From Chloroflexota bacterium (GTDB lineage Bacteria; Chloroflexota; Anaerolineae; UBA4142; SHND01), in NCBI GenBank assembly GCA_029778615.1, contig JAKOPZ010000161.1:1-49621 (forward strand): a DNA stretch of 49,621 nucleotides. The letters are read 5' to 3'. The position numbers and the translations under genes were made by a program. Below are positions 29,286 to 37,395 of the stretch, piece after piece (the stretch's first letter is position 1; every line of letters starts with the position of its first letter). The notes under the pieces were generated by a model, which did not search any database, had not been told where the DNA came from, and saw only the letters and a list, made by a program, of their open reading frames with translations.

Positions 29286-30335
29286 ATGACCACGGCGAAA
29301 CAGATTCGTCTCACCGCTTACGCCGCATGTGCGGGCTGAGCTGCCAAGCTCGGCGCTGCCGAATTGGCGCAAGTTTTGCGTCCGCTCTCCGGTATGTTTG
29401 ACGCGAGTCAATTTCCCAATTTGCTCGTGGGACTAGGCGCGCCCGATGACGCCGCCGTGTACCGCGTGGCAGATGACCGCGCCATAATTCAAACGATGGA
29501 TTTTTTTCCGCCGGTGGTTGACGACGCGTATGCGTTCGGCGCCATCACGGCGGCGAATGCGATGAGCGATGTGTATGCGATGGGCGGCCAAGTGCTGTTT
29601 GGTTTGAACATTGTCGCGTGGCGCGAAGATTTGCCGCTGGAATTATTGTCGGAAATTTTGCGCGGCGGCGCGGAAAAGATGCGCGAGGGCGGCGGCGTGA
29701 TTGCGGGCGGGCACACCATCACGGACCAGGAACCCAAATATGGTATTGCCGTAACGGGCGTGGTGAATCCGCAGCAGCTATTGACCAAAGGCGGCGCGCA
29801 GCCGGGCGATGTTTTGCTTTTGACGAAACCGCTCGGCACAGGTATTCTCACGACGGCGGGCAAACGCGGCATCGCCTCTGAACAACATCTCGAAAACGCG
29901 ATTCGCTGGATGATGCAATTGAATCGCCATGCCTCGCTCGCGGCGCGCGCCGTCGGAATTCAAGCGGCAACGGACATTACGGGATATTCGTTGTTAGGAC
30001 ACGCGTACGAGATGGCAGCCGCGTCGGGAGTTCAATTTTGTTTTGAACTGGACGCCCTGCCAATTTTGGATGGCGCGCTCGAATTGGCAAAACTGGGCAG
30101 CAGTCCGGGCGGCACCGCGCGCAACCGTGACTATTTACGCGACAAGGTGTTATTACCAGAGACTTTGTCGGACGAAGCGGAAGCGCTTTTGTTTGACCCG
30201 CAAACGTCGGGCGGATTGTTAATGGCGGTGCCGGGTGAAAAAGTGGACGCGCTGAACCGAGAATTTCATGCGCGCCAAGTACAAGCTTGGACGGTTGGCA
30301 AAGTCGTAGACGGAACAGGTATCCGCATAGCGTAA
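29286..30335 (+). CDS. selD: Selenide, water dikinase (SelD), itself a selenoprotein (UGA = Sec)
   Basis: SelD makes selenophosphate from selenide and ATP for selenocysteine and selenouridine synthesis. The gene has an in-frame TGA at 29337-29339. Read as selenocysteine it gives a full-length 349-residue protein starting MTTAKQIRLTAYAACAG-U-AAKLG, so Sec18 stands where Escherichia coli SelD has the catalytic Cys17 and Lys21 matches Lys20. Downstream, the ATP-binding and core motifs DDAAVYR, TMDFFPPVVDDAYAFG, AANAMSDVYAMGG, GGHTITDQEPKYG and FDPQTSGGLL are intact. An automatic caller would start after the TGA at about 29364 and lose the active site. A hairpin just after the UGA (29343-29368) fits a bacterial SECIS. 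selA, selB and selC are not in the window. No ribosome site is seen; a -10 lies six bases before the ATG. Confidence 0.93.
29343..29368 (+). promoter_or_regulatory. Putative bacterial SECIS element
   Basis: GCCAA / TTGGC and TCGGC / GCCGA form two stacked stems around a GC/A bulge with an apical GCT. The apex is about 16-18 bases after the UGA, within the spacing used by bacterial SelB. Confidence 0.6.
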
Positions 30336-30358
30336 ACAGAATTTACTTTGAGGTATTC

Positions 30359-31645
30359 ATGAATCCTAACGGGCATCACGATGGGCGCGACGACCAACGC
30401 GTCGTCATTACAGGTATGGGCGTTGTTTCGCCGCTCGGACATACAGTAGAAGATTTGTGGCAAAATTTGTTGGCGGGAAAATCTGCCGCGCGCAAGATTG
30501 ACCGCTTTGACGCGACACATTTCGCCGTCCAGATTTGTTCGGATATTGGCGAACACATGTTTGATATTGACCAATACGCCGACGTGATTGACAAAAAAGA
30601 AGCGCGGCGGCTCGACCCTTTTGAACAATACGCGGTGGTCGCGACAAGTCAAGCATTGAACCAAGCAGGACTCACGATTGACGATGACAACCGCGATGAG
30701 ATTGGTGTGCTCATTGGCACGGGGCTCGGCGGTCTGATTGTGATTGACAACGGCTACAAGGCGTTGAACGAAAAAGGTCCGATGCGCGTCAGTCCTTTTA
30801 CGGGCGCGTTGATGATTCCCAATATGGCAGGCGGACAGGTTGCCATTACGTTCGGTGCGCGCGGTCCGAATTTTTGTGTGGTGTCAGCGTGCGCGACGGG
30901 TTCCAATTCTATCGGCGAGGCGTACGAAATTATTCGGCGCGGCGACGCGTTGGCAATGATTACCGGCGCGACGGAAACGATTATGACGCCGTTCGCGTTA
31001 TCCGCGTTTCATCGCACCCAAGCCATGTCTACGCGCAACGATGACCCTACCCACGCGTCGCGTCCCTTTGACGCGAAACGCGATGGGTTTGTGTATGGGA
31101 ACGGCGCGGGGATTTTGATTTTTGAGCGCCTCGATTTTGCCAAACAGCGCGGCGCAAAGATTTTGGCAGAAGTTATCGGTTATGGCGCGACGGATGATGC
31201 ATACCATATCAGCGCGCCAGTCCCCGATGGCAACGGCGCGCGCCGCGCCATTCGCCGCGCGCTGCAAAAAGCGCAAATCAAACCGGAACAGGTTGACTAT
31301 ATCAACGCACACGGCACGTCAACGGTGCTCAACGACGCGGCAGAAACAGCAGCCATTAAAGATGTGTTCGGCGAATACGCGTACGCCGTGCCTATCAGTT
31401 CTTCCAAATCCATGCTCGGACATCTCATGGGTGCGGCGGGCGCGGTGGAAGCGGTGATTACGGTCAAGACGATGCAGGAAGGGTGGATGCATCCGACCGT
31501 CAATTACGAGTATCCGGACCCCGCGTGCGACCTTGACTATATTCCCAATACGCCGCGCCAAAAAGAGGTAAATATCGCCATGTCCAATTCGTTCGGCTTT
31601 GGCGGACACAACGCGTGCGTGATTTTTGCCAAGTGGCAAAACTGA
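30359..31645 (+). CDS. fabF: Beta-ketoacyl-ACP synthase II
   Basis: A 428-residue condensing enzyme that extends fatty-acyl chains with malonyl-ACP. The catalytic triad is visible: Cys178 (VSACATGSNS), His318 (NAHGTSTVLND) and His355 (MLGHLMGAAG). The N-terminal VVITGMGVVSPLG and the C-terminal SNSFGFGGHNACVIF are family ends. A short His/Asp-rich N-terminal tail (NPNGHHDGRDDQ) is unusual. TTTGAGGT, five bases before the ATG at 30359, provides the ribosome site. It is 23 bases after selD but has its own strong terminator (31675-31718), so it may be co-transcribed with selD. No other fab genes are in the window. Confidence 0.95.
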   Translation: MNPNGHHDGRDDQRVVITGMGVVSPLGHTVEDLWQNLLAGKSAARKIDRFDATHFAVQICSDIGEHMFDIDQYADVIDKKEARRLDPFEQYAVVATSQALNQAGLTIDDDNRDEIGVLIGTGLGGLIVIDNGYKALNEKGPMRVSPFTGALMIPNMAGGQVAITFGARGPNFCVVSACATGSNSIGEAYEIIRRGDALAMITGATETIMTPFALSAFHRTQAMSTRNDDPTHASRPFDAKRDGFVYGNGAGILIFERLDFAKQRGAKILAEVIGYGATDDAYHISAPVPDGNGARRAIRRALQKAQIKPEQVDYINAHGTSTVLNDAAETAAIKDVFGEYAYAVPISSSKSMLGHLMGAAGAVEAVITVKTMQEGWMHPTVNYEYPDPACDLDYIPNTPRQKEVNIAMSNSFGFGGHNACVIFAKWQN

Positions 31646-31674
31646 AACGCAAACCGTTCCGGCAACCAGAATCG

Positions 31675-31718
31675 GACTGATGTGTGATATAGTAGGTTGC
31701 ACATCAGTCTTTTTTTTG
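31675..31718 (+). terminator. Rho-independent terminator after fabF
   Basis: GACTGATGTG (31675-31684) pairs with CACATCAGTC (31700-31709), followed by a run of eight or nine T. Confidence 0.9.
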
Positions 31719-31725
31719 TACATGC

Positions 31726-31796
31726 GTAGGGACAAAGCATTTGCATTCGCGCAGGGCATTCGCGCCGATTGCAGAATGTAAATGCTTTGCCCTTAC
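31726..31796. repeat. Palindromic repeat, family B
   Basis: GTAGGGACAAAGCATTTGCATTC on the left and GAATGTAAATGCTTTGCCCTTAC on the right are inverted, with a GCGC-rich centre. It shares the AGGG(G/A)CAAAGCATT arm with 23442-23495 and again ends just before a gene start. Confidence 0.87.
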
Positions 31797-31805
31797 CCCC
31801 AACGA

Positions 31806-32594
31806 ATGCTTGGAATGAATTTGGCTGATTTGGAAGCCACCCTCGGTTTTGTCTTTGACGACAAATCACTTCTTCAACGCGCGCTGACGCATCGTTCTTT
31901 CCTCAACGAAAATCCCGATTTGCCGTGGCTCGACAACGAGCGTTTGGAATTTCTCGGCGACGCGATTCTGGGATTTATCACCGCCGAACATCTCTATCAT
32001 CGCTTTCCGGAAATGAAAGAAGGCGACCTCACCTCTCTGCGCGCGGCGCTCGTGCGCGGACAAACGCTCGCCGAATTTGCGACGCAGCTAAATGTCGGTC
32101 CGTACCTGCTCATTTCGCGCGGTGAAGAGGCGGGACGCGGACGCGCGCGCCCTGCCCTGCTCGCCGCGACATTTGAGGCGATTCTTGGCGCGTTGTATCT
32201 GGACCAAGGACTGCACGCGGCGCGCGAGCTGGTGGTGCGAATGGTGGACGCGAAAACGGAAAGAATTTTGCAGGAACGGCTCGACCGCAATGCCAAAAGT
32301 TTGCTGCAAGAATTGAGTCAAGGGCAGCTCAAAGTGACGCCGGTGTATCGCCTCGTCGAAACACGCGGACCCGACCACGCGCGCGAATTTACGGTCGAGG
32401 CGGTGTTGGGAGAAACGGTGTACGGCATCGGACGCGGGCGCAATAAACAAACGGCGGAACAAGAAGCCGCGCTCCATGCGATTGAACGTTTGCAAGAACA
32501 AGTGCATACCAGCGCGGAAGAGGACGCGCGCGCCGCGCTCGACGAAATCGCAAAGCAAAATCAAGAGACTGAACCGGCGGGCGATGATTCGTAA
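31806..32594 (+). CDS. rnc: Ribonuclease III
   Basis: A 262-residue double-strand-specific RNase for rRNA and mRNA processing. The signature NERLEFLGDAILGF carries Glu45, Glu48 and Asp52. The second catalytic segment reads LLAATFEAILGALYLD, with Glu124 kept but Ala121 where Escherichia coli has Asp114, one of the metal ligands. The dsRNA-binding domain occupies about 165-240 (KSLLQELSQGQLKVTPVYRLVETRGPDHAREFTV and NKQTAEQEAALHAIERL). An acidic tail follows. Two ATGs (31806, 31815) could start it, neither with a good ribosome site; the palindromic repeat is directly upstream. The stop overlaps the next start (TAATG), so a downstream membrane gene is coupled. Confidence 0.92.
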   Translation: MLGMNLADLEATLGFVFDDKSLLQRALTHRSFLNENPDLPWLDNERLEFLGDAILGFITAEHLYHRFPEMKEGDLTSLRAALVRGQTLAEFATQLNVGPYLLISRGEEAGRGRARPALLAATFEAILGALYLDQGLHAARELVVRMVDAKTERILQERLDRNAKSLLQELSQGQLKVTPVYRLVETRGPDHAREFTVEAVLGETVYGIGRGRNKQTAEQEAALHAIERLQEQVHTSAEEDARAALDEIAKQNQETEPAGDDS

Positions 32595-34000
32595 TGCGTC
32601 GGATGGGGCGAACGCTTGAACGATTCTGGCTGCGCGCGGCGTTGATTGGACTCGGCGCGCTGTTTTTGTTATGGACGCCGCTGCTGAACAGATACCCCTT
32701 TATTTATTCCGACAGCGGCGCATACATTTATTCCGGCGCGCTGATGTACGTTCCACCGGACCGTTCCATCGGTTATGGAATTTTTCTTGCGCGCATCAAT
32801 TTGCTTGCATCGTTGTGGGCAGTCGTTGTACTTCAAGCGCTACTTCTCGGCGGGCTGATGTTTCGCGCCGCCGAACTTGTCCTCGCATCCGTTCCCGCAC
32901 GCGCGCGTTCATGGCTTGCCTTTGGCATCATCGTCGTCACCGCATTGACCACCACCGTTTCGACATTTGTCGGATTCATTTCGCCGGATATTTTTACGAG
33001 CTGCCTTTTCTTGAGCGGACTCGTTTTTGTTTTAACGCCGCATCGTGACGAGAGAATCGTCGCCGCCGCATTGATTGCGCTCGCGCTGTGGGTGCATAAC
33101 AGCCATCTCATTCTCGGCGCGGCAATGCTTTTGCTGCTGGCGCTCGCCGGCTCGTTGGTTTGGCGCAAGCGCATCATTTTCCGCCGAATCGTCATGTTGA
33201 GTATCGTCGTCGTGGGCGCGTTCGTTGCCATGGCGGCGACCAATTTTTATTTGCGCGCGGGCTTTACCATCTCGCGCGGCGGCACCACAATTTTGCTCAA
33301 TCGTTTTGTGGCGGCGGGCGTACTCGCGGAAACACTGGCAACGTACTGCGGAGAACAACAATGGGTCTTGTGCGATTATCAAGCCCAGCTGCGTCAACCA
33401 CACGACCAACCGGATTGGTATTTATGGGGCAACGATAGCCCAATCAAACTGGTGGGTTGGGACAAGAACGAACCGGAACAACGCGCGCTGCTTGGGCACG
33501 CGTTTCAATGTTGCGCCGCGCGCATTCTTGTCACGAGCGCGGCGGAAGCATGGAAACAATTCTGGCTCTCGACCACCGGCGACCAGATTACCTTTTTGGG
33601 AAACGAATGGAACGCCGTGACGGCGCTTGCGCGTTTTTATCCGAATGAAGTTGCGGCGTTTCAATCCAGCGCGCCGCAGCGACAAACACGTCCGAAACTT
33701 TCGCTCTTGCCTTTTCCGGAGGCGCCCACCCAATTCACATTTCTTGTCTTGTGCGTTGGTTTGACCGCGCTCGCCGCGCGCAGAAAAGAATCTACGCTCG
33801 CGCTGACGATGGGCGCGCTCTTGCTTTTTCTCGCGCTCAATGCCGCACTTGTCGGCGCGCTGAATGGCGCATCCGGACGCTATCAGGCGCGAATTGTTTG
33901 GCTCGTGCCGTACTGGACGTATGTTGCAGCGGCAACGTTTTTGTACCCTGTTGTGGCGCGAATCCTCGCGCGCAGCCATTCCTCAGGAAATTGGAAATGA
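32594..34000 (+). CDS. Polytopic membrane protein, possible GT-C-like glycosyltransferase
   Basis: A 468-residue integral membrane protein with about ten to eleven hydrophobic helices. The first loop after helix 1 holds an acidic motif, YSDSGAYIYSGAL (about 38-50), reminiscent of the first-loop acidic site of GT-C enzymes that use lipid-linked sugars, but the family is not recognised. A large extracytoplasmic loop with several cysteines (YCGEQQWVLCDYQAQLRQ and FQCCAARIL, about 255-325) could form disulfides. Two final helices lead to a basic tail. It overlaps the RNase III stop by one base (TAATG) and precedes an SDR by four bases, so the three are one transcriptional unit. The function remains uncertain. 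Confidence 0.6.
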   Translation: MRRMGRTLERFWLRAALIGLGALFLLWTPLLNRYPFIYSDSGAYIYSGALMYVPPDRSIGYGIFLARINLLASLWAVVVLQALLLGGLMFRAAELVLASVPARARSWLAFGIIVVTALTTTVSTFVGFISPDIFTSCLFLSGLVFVLTPHRDERIVAAALIALALWVHNSHLILGAAMLLLLALAGSLVWRKRIIFRRIVMLSIVVVGAFVAMAATNFYLRAGFTISRGGTTILLNRFVAAGVLAETLATYCGEQQWVLCDYQAQLRQPHDQPDWYLWGNDSPIKLVGWDKNEPEQRALLGHAFQCCAARILVTSAAEAWKQFWLSTTGDQITFLGNEWNAVTALARFYPNEVAAFQSSAPQRQTRPKLSLLPFPEAPTQFTFLVLCVGLTALAARRKESTLALTMGALLLFLALNAALVGALNGASGRYQARIVWLVPYWTYVAAATFLYPVVARILARSHSSGNWK

Positions 34001-34004
34001 CTCT

Positions 34005-34853
34005 ATGCGAACACTCTTGACAGGCTCCAGCGGTTATCTCGGCACCGCGCTGTTGCGCATCCTGCCCGCGCAGCGTCCCGATTGGGACTTGCACATCACC
34101 CTGCATTCCATCGAACCTTCGGACGCAATGCCGAACGCGCATCATTTGGAATTGCGCGATGCAAATTCCATTGCGCGCGTGATGGACAAGGTGCAGCCCG
34201 AAATTATTTTTCACACCGCCGCGTTGACGGCGGGCGACGCGCGCGAAATGTACGAAACGAACGCGGGCGGCAGCGGCGAACTTGCGCGTCAAGCGAAAAA
34301 ATATAACGCGCGGTTCATTCATTTGTCGAGCGACGTGATTTTTGACGGCGAGCGCGGAATGTACGTGGAGGACGACGCGCCAAATCCGATTACGCCGTAT
34401 GCGGTTTCCAAAGCGGACGCGGAAAAAAATGTCTTGGCGAGTGACGCCAACGCGGTGTTGGTACGCACGTCGCTCATTTATGGATTCAAGCCGCTTGACC
34501 CGCGCACGCGTTCGGTACTGCGCGGTGAGATGCCAAACTTGTTCACCGACGAAATGCGCTGTCCGATTTGGGTGGACAATTTGTGCGCGGCGTTATTGGA
34601 ATTGGCAGAGCATGACTATTGTGGAATTCTGAACGTTGCGGGAACGCAAGCGTTGAGTCGTTACGATTTTGGAGTGAAATTGATGGGCGCGCTCAATGCG
34701 GACGCGTCCCACCTCATCCCGACCGCTTCCACACAAAGCGAAATGGTTCGCCCGCGTGATTGCACACTCAATGTTTCACGCGCGCAGCAGGTACTGCGAA
34801 CGAAATTGCTCAGTGTGGATGAGGTGATAGAGAAAAACAAAAAATCGCGATAG
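34005..34853 (+). CDS. Extended SDR, RmlD-like nucleotide-sugar reductase/epimerase
   Basis: A 282-residue NAD(P)-dependent extended short-chain dehydrogenase. The dinucleotide motif GSSGYLGTALL starts at residue 7. The Ser/Tyr/Lys site is HLSSDVIFDGERGMY and YAVSKADAEK. The DNLCAALLELAE segment is typical of RmlD / dTDP-4-dehydrorhamnose-reductase-like members. The most likely substrates are nucleotide sugars, in keeping with the membrane protein upstream, which might use a sugar. The ATG at 34005 is preceded by GGAAATGA; the longer open frame overlapping the preceding gene is ignored. It ends before a stacked repeat and terminator (34873-34938). Confidence 0.82.
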   Translation: MRTLLTGSSGYLGTALLRILPAQRPDWDLHITLHSIEPSDAMPNAHHLELRDANSIARVMDKVQPEIIFHTAALTAGDAREMYETNAGGSGELARQAKKYNARFIHLSSDVIFDGERGMYVEDDAPNPITPYAVSKADAEKNVLASDANAVLVRTSLIYGFKPLDPRTRSVLRGEMPNLFTDEMRCPIWVDNLCAALLELAEHDYCGILNVAGTQALSRYDFGVKLMGALNADASHLIPTASTQSEMVRPRDCTLNVSRAQQVLRTKLLSVDEVIEKNKKSR

Positions 34854-34872
34854 GCATGTGTTTTGGATGGAC

Positions 34873-34938
34873 ACGCTTTTGGGTGGACACGCAACGCTTT
34901 TGGGTGGACACGGAACCGCGTTCCGTGTCCATTTTTTT
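34873..34938 (+). terminator. Duplicated 17-bp unit leading into a strong terminator
   Basis: CGCTTTTGGGTGGACAC occurs twice (34874-34890 and 34896-34912). The second copy enters a perfect stem GGACACGGAAC-CGC-GTTCCGTGTCC (34906-34930) with a T-run. It stands between convergent genes (SDR and metallophosphoesterase). Confidence 0.87.
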
Positions 34939-35803
34939 ACCCCGTCGTCAACGTCAATAACGTAATCTCCGGCGGACAATTGAAACGCACTGCCGGCGGT
35001 AACACACCGATGCCGCGCGTCGTGTATAATCGCGTAAAATTTCCCACGCGATATAGTCCCATCGGATATTTTTCACCATACTTGGGCAGGACGAGCGGAC
35101 CGAAAAATGGTACGCGTACCTGCCCACCGTGCGAATGTCCCGACAATTGCAAATCAATTTCGTGACGCGCGGAAATGTCCACAAAGTCCGGTTCGTGCAA
35201 GAGCGCGATTTTGCACGCGTTGTTTGGCACACTTTCCAACGCGCGATTCATATTCCCGAGATGCAACCACATGTCGTCAATGCCGGCAAGATATAACGTG
35301 GAACGCCCGCGCGTCAATGGCACGACCTGATTCCGCAACAAATGGACGCCCGCTTTTTTAATAGACGCTAACGTCAAGTTCAAATAGCCGACCCAATAAT
35401 CGTGATTGCCCAACACCGCATAGACGCCGAGCGGCGCGTCGAGTTTGGAAATAATTTCCGCGCACGGCTCGATGTAACGCCACGACGAATTGACCAAATC
35501 GCCAATCAACACAATCACGTCCGGTTCCAACGCGTTGGTCATTTGCACCGCGTTGGCAATGTGCGCTTCGGTCACATACGGACCCAAATGCAAATCGCTC
35601 AGCTGCGCGATGGTCAAGCCGTCGAACGCGCCCGGCAAACGCGGCAGCGCCACCTCAACACGTTCCACTTGCAGTTGATTCGGTTCGATGTTGTACGCAT
35701 ACGCGGTGCCCAGCACGCTCGCGCCTGTGGTCACACCGAGCGCGCCCATCCATTTGAAAAAGGCACGGCGTGTCATGCGCGACTGTGAAAACCTATTTGT
35801 CAT
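34937..35803 (-). CDS. Tat-exported metallophosphoesterase (YkuE-like)
   Basis: A 288-residue calcineurin-like phosphoesterase. The twin-arginine signal MTRRAFFKWMG (9-19) indicates export of the folded metalloenzyme. Active-site blocks in order: SDLHLG (Asp, His), GDLVNS (Asp), GNHDYW (Asn, His), LLHEPD and LSGHSHGGQ. These bind two metals, usually Fe/Mn/Zn. YkuE-like proteins hydrolyse phosphate esters at the outer face of the membrane, perhaps of UDP-sugar lipids or glycolipids; the exact substrate here is unknown. TTGGCG-16-TATAAT (reverse strand, 35813-35840) lies directly upstream, with the -10 nine bases before the ATG and no ribosome site, so translation may be leaderless. Confidence 0.88.
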   Translation of the reverse strand: MTNRFSQSRMTRRAFFKWMGALGVTTGASVLGTAYAYNIEPNQLQVERVEVALPRLPGAFDGLTIAQLSDLHLGPYVTEAHIANAVQMTNALEPDVIVLIGDLVNSSWRYIEPCAEIISKLDAPLGVYAVLGNHDYWVGYLNLTLASIKKAGVHLLRNQVVPLTRGRSTLYLAGIDDMWLHLGNMNRALESVPNNACKIALLHEPDFVDISARHEIDLQLSGHSHGGQVRVPFFGPLVLPKYGEKYPMGLYRVGNFTRLYTTRGIGVLPPAVRFNCPPEITLLTLTTG

Positions 35804-35812
35804 ACGTTTGCG

Positions 35813-35840
35813 ATTATAACACTCTCACTTGTGCCGCCAA
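35813..35840 (-). promoter_or_regulatory. Promoter of the metallophosphoesterase gene
   Basis: On the - strand TTGGCG (35840-35835) and TATAAT (35818-35813) with a 16-bp spacer; the -10 is nine bases before the ATG. Confidence 0.75.
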
Positions 35841-35930
35841 GCAAAACAAAGCCAAGCATCGCCGCGTTCCCGACGCGCGGGATCCATTTATGCAAATTGT
35901 GCGTATGGGTGGGAGAAAGGAGAAAACGCG

Positions 35931-36641
35931 ATGGGACAAAAATCGGAACAGCTTGGCGCTTTGCTCAACGCGGCGCGCGCGGAATTGGAAACCGCTTATG
36001 CGCAGCTGCCGGAAGCGGAGCGCACTGCAAACGGCACGTGGGAATCATGGGCGCCCAAAGATTTTCTTGGACACTTGAATTTTTGGCAAAATAATCTTTT
36101 GGGGATTTTCGCTTCCCTCGACCAGCCGCCGCCGCAACTAGAACCGTTCGAGGTTCGCAACGAGCAAAATTATCGTCATTACGAAGCTCGTCCCTACGCC
36201 GAGTGTTATGCGGACTATACGAGCTCTTTTGAAAAAATTCTCGAACGCGTCAAAACCTTGAGCGATGCGGACTTGGGCGAAACAACGTTTCCGCGTTTGC
36301 CGCAGGGTACGCTGGAGGCGACGATTCTCGGCAATGCCTACACGCACACCATCGGTCATCTCGCGGAGCTGTATCGCAAACTGGGCGATGACGCACGCGC
36401 GCACAAAATTCAAGAAGATGCGGCGACGAATGTGCTGGCATACGACCCCTCGCCCCGCACCAAAGGCGTGACCTTGTACAATCTCGCGTGTGCGTACGCG
36501 TTGGAAGGGAATGTCGCGCGCGCCGTCGAACTGTTGCGCGAAGCGTTTCCTGCGCGTCCGGACTTGATTGAATTCTCCAAACAAGATACGGATTTTGACC
36601 GTGTGCGCGAACGTCCCGAATTTCAAGCATTGTATAATTGA
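35931..36641 (+). CDS. DinB-like protein with C-terminal TPR-like part
   Basis: A 236-residue protein. The first 150 residues look like a DinB/DUF1706-type four-helix bundle: the His in KDFLGHLNFWQNN (about 47) and two His in YTHTIGHLAELYRKLGD (about 143-147) would hold a metal. The remaining 80 residues are helical and TPR-like (TLYNLACAYALEGNVARAVELLREAF). Superfamily members are often thiol-dependent transferases using bacillithiol or mycothiol, but this is not shown here. AAAGGAG, eight bases before the ATG at 35931, sets the start. Monocistronic, ending in a strong terminator. Confidence 0.78.
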   Translation: MGQKSEQLGALLNAARAELETAYAQLPEAERTANGTWESWAPKDFLGHLNFWQNNLLGIFASLDQPPPQLEPFEVRNEQNYRHYEARPYAECYADYTSSFEKILERVKTLSDADLGETTFPRLPQGTLEATILGNAYTHTIGHLAELYRKLGDDARAHKIQEDAATNVLAYDPSPRTKGVTLYNLACAYALEGNVARAVELLREAFPARPDLIEFSKQDTDFDRVRERPEFQALYN

Positions 36642-36682
36642 AAAAACCTGCGCGGTTTTGAAAACCGCGCAGGTTTTTTTTT
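36641..36682. terminator. Bidirectional terminator
   Basis: AAAAAACCTGCGCGGTTTT and AAAACCGCGCAGGTTTTTTTT pair perfectly around one G. It serves both the DinB-like gene and the convergent rsmG gene, whose stop it touches. Confidence 0.93.
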
Positions 36683-37395
36683 CACAATGGTTTGCGTTTG
36701 GGCAAGCCCCCCGCGCGCGGATACACTTTGGGCGTGGGTGCGCGTTTATCCATCACCACCAACTGCCTCACATCGTCCAGCTTGGCGAGTTTGACCGAAA
36801 CGATTTCGCGCAATCCGCCACCCAAAATTTCAATTCCGTTTTTCGCCGCGTCGGTTTCCGCGTGTGCCTCGACCGCTTTATAAGCGATGCAAGTTCCGCC
36901 AACGCGCGCAAACGGCAGCATATATTCCACCAAAGTTGGCAGCGGCGCCAACGCGCGCGCGACGACGAAATCATACTGTTCGCGCTGTTTTGGGTCATGC
37001 GCGAATTCTTCGGCGCGCCCGTGCACGTTGTTTACATTGTCCAAGCCCAGCTCGCGCGATACCTCGTCGAGAAAGCGCACCTTTTTTCCCGTCGCTTCGA
37101 GCAGCGTTACGCGTAAATCGGGAAATGCAATCGCGAGCGGCATTCCGGGCAAGCCCGCGCCCGCGCCGAGGTCAATCAAATTTTTTCCGGCAACCCCGGC
37201 GCGCTGTAAAATTTTTACCGCCGAAAGTGAATCGAGAAAGTGTTTGAGTTGAACGCTTGTGTAATCCGTAATCGCGGTGAGATTGAATTTCTCATTCCAT
37301 TCCACGAGCAGGCGATAATAGCGTTCAAACGCGTCCAACTGCGCGGGCACAAGTTCAACGCCAAAGTCGCGGGCGTGTTGATAAAGGAGTGACAT
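36682..37395 (-). CDS. rsmG: 16S rRNA (guanine527-N7)-methyltransferase
   Basis: A 237-residue AdoMet-dependent enzyme that methylates G527 in 16S rRNA. Motif I is NLIDLGAGAGLPGMPLAIAFPDL (about 72-94). The VTLLEATGKKVRFLDEVSRELGL segment and the YDFVVARALAPLPTLVEYMLPF catalytic neighbourhood are all typical of GidB/RsmG. The C-terminal basic tail (VYPRAGGLPKRKPL) is the usual end. It overlaps the DUF4340 gene stop by one base (the A of the rsmG ATG is the last A of TAA), and is thus the last gene of the Gld-like ABC operon, an uncommon place for rsmG, which usually sits near mnmG or parAB. Confidence 0.94.
   Translation of the reverse strand: MSLLYQHARDFGVELVPAQLDAFERYYRLLVEWNEKFNLTAITDYTSVQLKHFLDSLSAVKILQRAGVAGKNLIDLGAGAGLPGMPLAIAFPDLRVTLLEATGKKVRFLDEVSRELGLDNVNNVHGRAEEFAHDPKQREQYDFVVARALAPLPTLVEYMLPFARVGGTCIAYKAVEAHAETDAAKNGIEILGGGLREIVSVKLAKLDDVRQLVVMDKRAPTPKVYPRAGGLPKRKPL

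Noticed and set aside
29364-30335. selD starting after the TGA
   Set aside because: That start would remove the catalytic residue and the Lys; the upstream frame with UGA as Sec restores a complete SelD.
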